Shown: positions 6,718-11,720 of the stretch, piece after piece
How the letters are laid out: every line of letters begins with the position of its first letter
Position numbering within the stretch: position 1 is the stretch's first letter
Source: Bacteroidota bacterium
GTDB taxonomy: Bacteria > Bacteroidota > Bacteroidia > Flavobacteriales > Flavobacteriaceae
Direction of reading: 5' to 3'
Assembly: GCA_004356305.1 (NCBI GenBank)
Contig: SMXJ01000030.1
Span: 1 to 11,720 of the forward strand
DNA length: 11,720 bases
Position numbers and translations under genes: made by a program
Notes under the pieces: generated by a model
Told to the model about the DNA's origin: nothing
What the model saw: the letters and a program-made list of their open reading frames with translations, nothing else
Databases searched by the model: none

Positions 6718-9417
6718 TTATAATTTCTTCTTCACGGCAACTTCCTGGAATCCTTCTACGATATCGCCAACTTTTATGTCGTTGTAATTACTCACCTGCA
6801 GACCACAATCGTATCCTTTGGCTACTTCTTTAGCATCGTCCTTAAATCGTTTCAATGAGGCTAATTCGCCTGTAAATACAACTACTCCTTCACGTATCAA
6901 GCGGATACCCGAGTTGCGTAATATCTTACCATTGGTCACCATACAACCTGCAATGGTTCCAACCTTAGAAATTTTGAAGGTTTCTCTAATCTCGGCAGTA
7001 CCTGTGATCTCTTCTTTCATTACCGGAGATAACATTCCTTCCATCGCATCTTTCAGATCATTGATCGCGTCGTAGATAATTGAGTACATTCTAATATCGA
7101 TCTCTTCTTTATCGGCAATTTGTCGTGCATTCCCCATCGGACGAACATTAAAGCCTATGATCAATGCATCGGATGCCGAAGCCAGCAATACATCACTTTC
7201 CGTTATAGCTCCAACGCCTTTATGAATGATATTTACTTGTATCTCTTCCGTAGTAAGTTTTAAAAATGAATCTGTCAATGCTTCCACAGATCCATCCACG
7301 TCACCTTTCACGATAATATTTAATTCTTTAAAGTCGCCAAGCGCGATACGACGTCCAATTTCATCGAGCGTAATATGACGTTGCGTACGAAACGCCTGCT
7401 CACGTTGTAATTGCTTTCGTTTCGCAGCAATTTCTTTTGCCTCACGTTCGTCTTCAAACACATTGAATTTATCTCCCGCCTGTGGCGCTCCGTCTAGTCC
7501 TAAAATAGACACCGGAGTGGAGGGTCCTGCTTCAAGGACTTTCTGTCCCCGCTCGTCGTGCATCGCTTTGACTTTCCCACTATGTCGTCCCGCCAAAACA
7601 TAATCACCTAGCCTCAATGTTCCTCCTTGTACCAATATTGTAGATATATAACCTCTCCCCTTATCGAGGAAAGCTTCCACAACAGTACCCATGGCAGGCT
7701 TGTCTGGATTGGCCTTAAGTTCGAGCAGTTCGGCCTCCAATAAAACTTTTTCAAGTAATTCACCGACACCGTCACCGGTTTTAGCCGAAATATCATGTGA
7801 CTGTATCTTACCGCCCCAGTCCTCTACCAATAAATTCATGGCTGCCAATCCTTCTTTGATCTTATCCGGATTTGCCGTGGGCTTATCAATTTTGTTGATC
7901 GCGAACACGATGGGTACTCCGGCGGCTTGCGCGTGGGAGATCGCTTCTTTGGTTTGCGGCATAATGCCATCATCTGCAGCGACCACAATAATCGCCAGAT
8001 CCGTCACCTGTGCACCTCGGGCACGCATAGCGGTAAATGCCTCGTGACCCGGCGTATCGAGGAAAGCAATTTTTTGACCGTCCTCTAATACAACACCATA
8101 AGCACCGATGTGCTGTGTAATTCCACCGGATTCCCCGGCTATTACATTCTCTTCACGTATATAATCCAACAAGGAAGTTTTACCGTGGTCAACATGACCC
8201 ATTACGGTTACGATGGGTGCTCGCGGTTGCAGATCTTCCGGAGCATCCTCTACTTCTTGAATGGCTTCTTCGATATCTGCCGTTATGAATTCTACGGAGA
8301 ACCCAAACTCTTCAGCAACAATAGTCAGCGTTTCTGCGTCGAGACGTTGATTCATGGTCACCATCATCCCGAGGGACATACAAGCGGAAATTATTTCGGT
8401 TACCGGTAGATTCATCATTGTAGCAACTTCACTAACGGTAACAAACTCGGTTACTTTTAGAATTTTACTTTCAGATTCTTGTATGGCCAGATCCTCCTCT
8501 GTTTTCTGACGATGGATATCACGTTTCTCGCGACGGTACTTGGCTCCTTTTCCTTTGGAGGATTTTCCTTGAAGTTTTTCAAGCGTTTCCCGCACTTGTT
8601 TTTGTACTTCTTCTTCGGTTGGTTCTTCTTTTGGTATGTGAGTACGTCCTCTTCCTCTTCCACGGTTATCCCGAAAATTAATTCCGCCTTTGGCAGACTC
8701 TTTACTGATGCGTCTTCTTCTGCTCTTCTTTTCGCTTTTCGCGTCCTTGTCTTCTTTTACTTCTTTCTTTTTTTCAGGTTTTTTGAACTTGGAAAGATCG
8801 ATCTTTGTGCCTGTAATTTTGGGCCCATCCAGCTTTGTGTAAACGGTTTCAACTTTTTTCGCTATTACAGGTGTTTCTGTTTCATCCTCAACTTTTCCTT
8901 CTTCTATCGCGGGCTCTTCTTCTATAACTTTTTCAGCAGCTTTTTTCTTGGGGGTTGTTTCCTTTTTAGCAACAGCCTTTGTTTTCTTTGGGGCAACTTC
9001 TTTTACCGGAGTCTTTTCCTCCACAGCTGTCTCGGTTTCCACTTCAACAGGTTTTTCTTTGGCATTCTTAGCTGCATCCAGATCTATTTTACCAACCTGC
9101 TTTGGACCATCGAGTTTAGCTTCGGCTTTGATTACACGAGAATCAGGTTGTTTTTCTTCCAGTTCTTTCTCACGGGCCAGACGCAATTCTTCCTTTTCCT
9201 TGCGTTTTTCTTCCCCCACTTCTTTGGAAGCTACCTTTTTACTCTTGTCAGTTTGAAACTCATCAAAAAGTACCTGATATTCTATATCGCTGATCTTGGT
9301 CGTTGGACGTGCCTCGATATTGTGTCCATTGGAAGCTAAATGTTCCACGGCACGATCGAGGGAGATATTCAATTCCCTTAGTACCTTATTGAGTCTCATT
9401 GTTTTTACTTCAGCCAT
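6718..9417 (-). CDS. infB: Translation initiation factor IF-2
   Basis: An 899-residue GTPase that brings initiator tRNA to the 30S subunit and promotes 50S joining. Residues 1-55 (MRLNKVLRELNISLDRAVEHL) form an N-terminal helical IF2N-type domain. Residues 58-315 are a Lys/Glu/Pro-rich linker with a basic RRRR patch (233-236) and RGRGRGR (252-258). A second IF2N-type module covers about 320-378. The GTPase motifs are intact: G1 GHVDHGKT (407-414), switch region GGITQHIGAY (431-440), G3 DTPGH (454-458), G4 NKID (508-511) and G5 SAK (544-546). Domains II to IV follow, ending in IVEGFQEV near the C-terminus. The start MAEVKTMRLN fits flavobacterial IF-2. It is last in rimP-nusA-infB, 60 bases after nusA, with no consensus promoter in that gap. 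KLDGPKxxGxKIDL-like motifs occur twice in the linker (101-113 and 195-208). Confidence 0.98.
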   Translation of the reverse strand: MAEVKTMRLNKVLRELNISLDRAVEHLASNGHNIEARPTTKISDIEYQVLFDEFQTDKSKKVASKEVGEEKRKEKEELRLAREKELEEKQPDSRVIKAEAKLDGPKQVGKIDLDAAKNAKEKPVEVETETAVEEKTPVKEVAPKKTKAVAKKETTPKKKAAEKVIEEEPAIEEGKVEDETETPVIAKKVETVYTKLDGPKITGTKIDLSKFKKPEKKKEVKEDKDAKSEKKSRRRRISKESAKGGINFRDNRGRGRGRTHIPKEEPTEEEVQKQVRETLEKLQGKSSKGKGAKYRREKRDIHRQKTEEDLAIQESESKILKVTEFVTVSEVATMMNLPVTEIISACMSLGMMVTMNQRLDAETLTIVAEEFGFSVEFITADIEEAIQEVEDAPEDLQPRAPIVTVMGHVDHGKTSLLDYIREENVIAGESGGITQHIGAYGVVLEDGQKIAFLDTPGHEAFTAMRARGAQVTDLAIIVVAADDGIMPQTKEAISHAQAAGVPIVFAINKIDKPTANPDKIKEGLAAMNLLVEDWGGKIQSHDISAKTGDGVGELLEKVLLEAELLELKANPDKPAMGTVVEAFLDKGRGYISTILVQGGTLRLGDYVLAGRHSGKVKAMHDERGQKVLEAGPSTPVSILGLDGAPQAGDKFNVFEDEREAKEIAAKRKQLQREQAFRTQRHITLDEIGRRIALGDFKELNIIVKGDVDGSVEALTDSFLKLTTEEIQVNIIHKGVGAITESDVLLASASDALIIGFNVRPMGNARQIADKEEIDIRMYSIIYDAINDLKDAMEGMLSPVMKEEITGTAEIRETFKISKVGTIAGCMVTNGKILRNSGIRLIREGVVVFTGELASLKRFKDDAKEVAKGYDCGLQVSNYNDIKVGDIVEGFQEVAVKKKL

Positions 9418-9477
9418 AAAATGCTATACTGTTGTTCCTTTAAAATTTTTGAATTGTAAATTTAGTTAAACTTTGTC

Positions 9478-10710
9478 CTACTCTTCAAATTCTTCTTTCA
9501 ATATATTAACCACCTCTTGGACGGTTTCCTCTTCCAGATCGGTGCTACTCACCAAAAATGGAATATCTTTTTCCAACACACTTTTGGCGGTGTCCAAACC
9601 AATTTTCTTGAATTCTGCAATGATCCATTCTTCGATCTCATCAGAGAATTCAGTTAATTCAACATCTTCCTCCGCACCTTCTCTCAATACATCGATCTCA
9701 TATCCGGTCAACTGTCCGGCAAGACGAATGTTATGTCCTCCCCGACCGATCGCTTTGGATACCTCTTCAGGTTTTAAGATAACTTCGGCTCGTTTGGTTT
9801 CTTCATCCAATTTAATAGACGTTACCTTTGCAGGGCTCAACGCACGAGTAATAAACAAGTTTATATTGTTCGTGTAGCTGATGACGTCGATATTTTCATT
9901 CCCTAATTCCCGGACAATTCCGTGGATACGGGAACCCTTCATCCCTACACAGGCTCCTACCGGATCGATGCGGTCGTCGTATGAATCTACCGCAACTTTT
10001 GCCTTTTCTCCTGGTATGCGAACTACTTTCTTCACTTCAATAAGGCCGTCGAATACCTCCGGGATCTCCTGCTCAAATAATTTTTCCAGGAAAAGCGGGC
10101 TGGCTCGCGACATAATGATCGAGGGTTTATTCCCTTTAAGTTCAACACTTTCAATGATCCCTCTCACGTTATCTCCTTTGCGGAAGAAATCCGATGGTAT
10201 TTGTTTATCCTTGGGAAGCATGATCTCATTCCCGTCATCATCCAATAAGATTATCGCACGGTGACGTATATGATGCACTTCTGCCGTATAGATCTCGCCT
10301 TCTAGTTCCTTGAACTGCTTATAGATATTCGTATTGTCGTGTTCGTGAATTTTTGAAATAAGATTTTGACGCAAGGCCAAAATAGATCGACGTCCCAGAT
10401 CAACGAGTTTTACTTCTTCGGAAACATCCTCGCCAACTTCAAAATCGTCTTCAATCTTTTGTGCTTCCGAAAGTGAAATTTCTTCATTCTCATCTTCCAC
10501 TTCACCATCGGCTACTACAACCCGATTTCGCCAAATCTCCAAATCCCCCTTGTCAGGGTTTATAATGATATCGAAGTTTTCATCACTTCCATATTTCTTT
10601 TTCAACGTGCTTCTAAATACGTCCTCCAGTATCGCCATAAGCGTTACCCGGTCTATCAGCTTATCATCTTTAAATTCAGAAAATGATTCTATCAACGCTA
10701 AATTTTCCAT
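9478..10710 (-). CDS. nusA: Transcription termination/antitermination factor NusA
   Basis: A 410-residue RNA-polymerase-binding factor that modulates pausing, intrinsic termination and antitermination. The N-terminal domain (about 1-125) opens with MENLALIESFSEFKDDK, and residues 70-100 are very acidic. An S1 domain lies at about 136-200 (GEIYTAEVHHIRHRAIILL). KH1 carries the loop GMKG (256-259) in VGACVGMKGSRI, and KH2 carries GRGG (322-325) in AIGRGGHNIRLAGQ. About 65 mainly acidic and helical residues follow; the paired C-terminal acidic repeats of the longer E. coli protein (about 495 residues) are absent, as in many bacteria. It starts 6 bases after the rimP stop, so translational coupling is likely. 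As a termination factor it is also a candidate regulator of the hairpin in the operon's own leader (inference). Confidence 0.97.
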   Translation of the reverse strand: MENLALIESFSEFKDDKLIDRVTLMAILEDVFRSTLKKKYGSDENFDIIINPDKGDLEIWRNRVVVADGEVEDENEEISLSEAQKIEDDFEVGEDVSEEVKLVDLGRRSILALRQNLISKIHEHDNTNIYKQFKELEGEIYTAEVHHIRHRAIILLDDDGNEIMLPKDKQIPSDFFRKGDNVRGIIESVELKGNKPSIIMSRASPLFLEKLFEQEIPEVFDGLIEVKKVVRIPGEKAKVAVDSYDDRIDPVGACVGMKGSRIHGIVRELGNENIDVISYTNNINLFITRALSPAKVTSIKLDEETKRAEVILKPEEVSKAIGRGGHNIRLAGQLTGYEIDVLREGAEEDVELTEFSDEIEEWIIAEFKKIGLDTAKSVLEKDIPFLVSSTDLEEETVQEVVNILKEEFEE

Positions 10711-10716
10711 ATCATT

Positions 10717-11178
10717 TTAATTAAATGTTATCATAACTTTTGCTTCCACAATATTTTTATAAGGCACGATGGCCTCTTTTTGAACGGTTATTTTACCCTT
10801 GCCAATTGGTTTCGGCTCACGGGTTTTCCATTGAAGTGTCACAGCAGCTTCGTTTACAGCAGTTAAATTACCTTCGATAGTTTCTGTTTCGGTTCTTATA
10901 CTGAGCCTACGCCCTATGTTTTTCTTGTATTGACGGAACAAGGTCAATGGCTCTGAAACACCCGCCGATAGCACTTCTAAAGAAAAATCTTCCTCCTCAC
11001 GGTCCAGATTGTGCTCAATACCACGACTCACAGCTATGCAGTCTTCTACTTTTACCCCCTCATCTCCATCAATGATCACTTTTATTTGGTTGTTTTCGCC
11101 GATTGAAAGATCTATTAAAAACAGGGTAGGGTGCTCATCCAATACGTTTTGAAGTAATCGCTTTACTCTTGCTTGCAT
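10717..11178 (-). CDS. rimP: Ribosome maturation factor RimP
   Basis: A 153-residue cytoplasmic protein that assists 30S subunit assembly. The N-terminal alpha/beta domain spans about 1-75, and the family hallmark FSLEVLSAGVSEPL sits at the junction to the C-terminal SH3-like barrel (about 80-152), with a following YKKNIGRRL segment. I chose ATG at 11178. The frame could be read one codon earlier from a TTG at 11181, but that gives a redundant first residue and has no support. RimP is the first gene of the rimP-nusA-infB operon, an order conserved across bacteria. Its leader contains a strong terminator-like hairpin, so expression may be set by read-through. The C-terminus (VEAKVMITFN) is ordinary in length. 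Confidence 0.95.
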   Translation of the reverse strand: MQARVKRLLQNVLDEHPTLFLIDLSIGENNQIKVIIDGDEGVKVEDCIAVSRGIEHNLDREEEDFSLEVLSAGVSEPLTLFRQYKKNIGRRLSIRTETETIEGNLTAVNEAAVTLQWKTREPKPIGKGKITVQKEAIVPYKNIVEAKVMITFN

Positions 11179-11187
11179 CAATTTTGG

Positions 11188-11217
11188 CTATAAAAAGAGG
11201 GGACTTACCGTCCCCTC
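11188..11217 (-). terminator. Intrinsic-terminator hairpin in the rimP leader, candidate attenuator
   Basis: On the minus strand GAGGGGAC (11217-11210), loop GGTAA, and GTCCCCTC (11204-11197) form a perfect 8-bp GC-rich stem, followed at once by TTTTTATAG (11196-11188). The U-tract exists only for minus-strand transcription, so this would act on transcripts entering rimP. It lies about 20 bases after the expected start site and 18 bases before the rimP ATG. No minus-strand gene is visible between it and the window edge; the neighbour at 11368 points away. It therefore looks like a premature terminator within the operon's leader. I cannot identify an alternative antiterminator stem. Confidence 0.8.
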
Positions 11218-11242
11218 ACCTAGTTGCTCATTAATTTCGGTG

Positions 11243-11275
11243 CAAATATACTACATTTTTCGGGATTTTAAAAAT
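11243..11275 (-). promoter_or_regulatory. Candidate promoter of rimP-nusA-infB
   Basis: On the minus strand TATATTTG followed by C (11250 down to 11242) is an exact TAnnTTTG box. About 19 bases upstream there is only a T-run (around 11270) in place of the -33 TTTG. Initiation is expected near 11239, giving a leader of about 60 bases that contains the hairpin at 11197-11217. Confidence 0.6.
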
Positions 11276-11294
11276 GGTTTACTCTGCATAAAAT

Positions 11295-11330
11295 TTTGTT
11301 TAAAAATGATTTCTTCTGATTATAATTTCG
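11295..11330 (+). promoter_or_regulatory. Weak candidate promoter of the universal stress protein gene
   Basis: TAATTTCG (11323-11330) differs from TAnnTTTG at one position, and TTTG (11295-11298) lies 24 bases upstream, somewhat far for a -33 element. It is the nearest resemblance to a promoter ahead of the gene at 11368. It was chosen by eye and may be wrong. Confidence 0.3.
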
Positions 11331-11367
11331 TAATTTAATGCTACTAATTCCATCCAAAATAAAACTT

Positions 11368-11720
11368 ATGAAACGCATATTAGTTCCCACAGATTTTTCC
11401 ATTCAGGCCGAAAATGCTCTAAAAGTAGCCGCTCAAATTGCTCGAAAGAATAACAGTTCCATATTCCTGGAACATTCCCTCAATTTACCATCACATCTCA
11501 ATGAAGTAGGGCAAATGGGATCACTGCCGGAGTCTTTATATTTTATTCGTTTAGCTGAAAATGAATTTGAAAAACTACTCACACGACCTTACTTGTCAGA
11601 TATAGAAGTGCACGAGGCCATTGGTCATGGTGAGATCTATAACGACGTCAGAGAAGCGGTTAAAGAAAAAGACATTGATCTTGTGGTAATGGGCTCTCAT
11701 GGCATGAGCGGGTTTAGAGA
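11368..11720 (+). CDS. Universal stress protein, UspA family (3' end outside the window)
   Basis: The first 117 residues are present. MKRILVPTDFS is the standard first strand and nucleotide-contact region of the UspA fold. The helix SIQAENALKVAAQIARKNNS and the strand SIFLEH follow, and IDLVVMGSHGMSGFR (103-117) is the family's signature strand and glycine loop. The loop is cut by the window edge, so whether the ATP-type GxxGx9G(S/T) motif is complete cannot be judged. Proteins of this family are cytoplasmic stress-related factors without a fixed reaction. In Bacteroidetes they often carry two tandem Usp domains totalling about 270-280 residues, which the missing part could supply. An in-frame ATG ten codons earlier (11338) exists, but the fold begins at 11368. 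It is divergent from rimP, with about 190 bases between the two starts. Confidence 0.9.
   Translation, partial: MKRILVPTDFSIQAENALKVAAQIARKNNSSIFLEHSLNLPSHLNEVGQMGSLPESLYFIRLAENEFEKLLTRPYLSDIEVHEAIGHGEIYNDVREAVKEKDIDLVVMGSHGMSGFR

Noticed and set aside
6660..6722. Possible bidirectional terminator between the SPOR gene and infB
   Set aside because: Only weak AT-only complementarity over about 50 bases; no compact stem with a T-tract on either strand.
8479..9339. A 286-codon plus-strand open frame opposite infB
   Set aside because: It lies entirely antisense to the Lys/Glu-rich IF-2 linker. Its Phe/Leu/Ser-rich composition is the complement of AAA/GAA-type codons, and it shows no recognisable domain or promoter.
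11176..11181. TTG at 11181 as the rimP start
   Set aside because: An ATG follows immediately at 11178 and fits the family N-terminus. The TTG adds one residue with no support.
11338..11367. ATG at 11338 as the start of the universal stress protein
   Set aside because: In frame, but the added ten residues precede the usual first strand (MKRILVPTDF), and a start there would crowd the candidate promoter.

Overview
The window looks like part of the chromosome of a Flavobacteriia member (Bacteroidota). The basis is an alternative complex III operon of the Bacteroidetes kind, an IF-2 with a long Lys/Glu-rich linker, TAnnTTTG-type promoter boxes, AT-rich spacers, and few Shine-Dalgarno sequences. 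I cannot name the genus. Coding content is dense and mostly housekeeping. I see no CRISPR array, insertion sequence, tRNA, rRNA or phage gene.

Left half (1-6001, minus strand): actA, actB and actC in transcription order, separated by 15 and 26 bases. They encode the core of alternative complex III (ACIII), the quinol-oxidising respiratory complex that replaces cytochrome bc1 in many Bacteroidetes. ActC takes electrons from menaquinol in the membrane. ActB carries the iron-sulfur wire on the periplasmic side, and ActA carries the c-type hemes that pass electrons on towards a terminal oxidase. actC runs off the left edge; actD, actE, actF and cytochrome oxidase genes would be expected beyond it. 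ActC carries a C-terminal soluble extension ending in a helix-hairpin-helix-like motif, the oddest protein feature here.

Middle (6002-6717): an AT-rich divergent promoter region, a small secreted SPOR-domain protein on the plus strand, and a run of 7-base tandem repeats directly after its stop codon. No convincing intrinsic terminator is visible between it and the convergent infB.

Right half (6718-11250, minus strand): rimP-nusA-infB, the conserved operon for ribosome maturation, transcription elongation/termination and translation initiation. Between its apparent promoter and rimP lies a strong hairpin plus U-tract, oriented to terminate the operon's own transcript. It is a candidate attenuator and the best regulatory lead in the window. 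Divergent from rimP, a universal stress protein gene begins at 11368 and leaves the window at the right edge.

The window is largely conventional. The items most worth checking are the rimP leader attenuator and the ActC C-terminal extension; the hexaheme layout of ActA ranks next.
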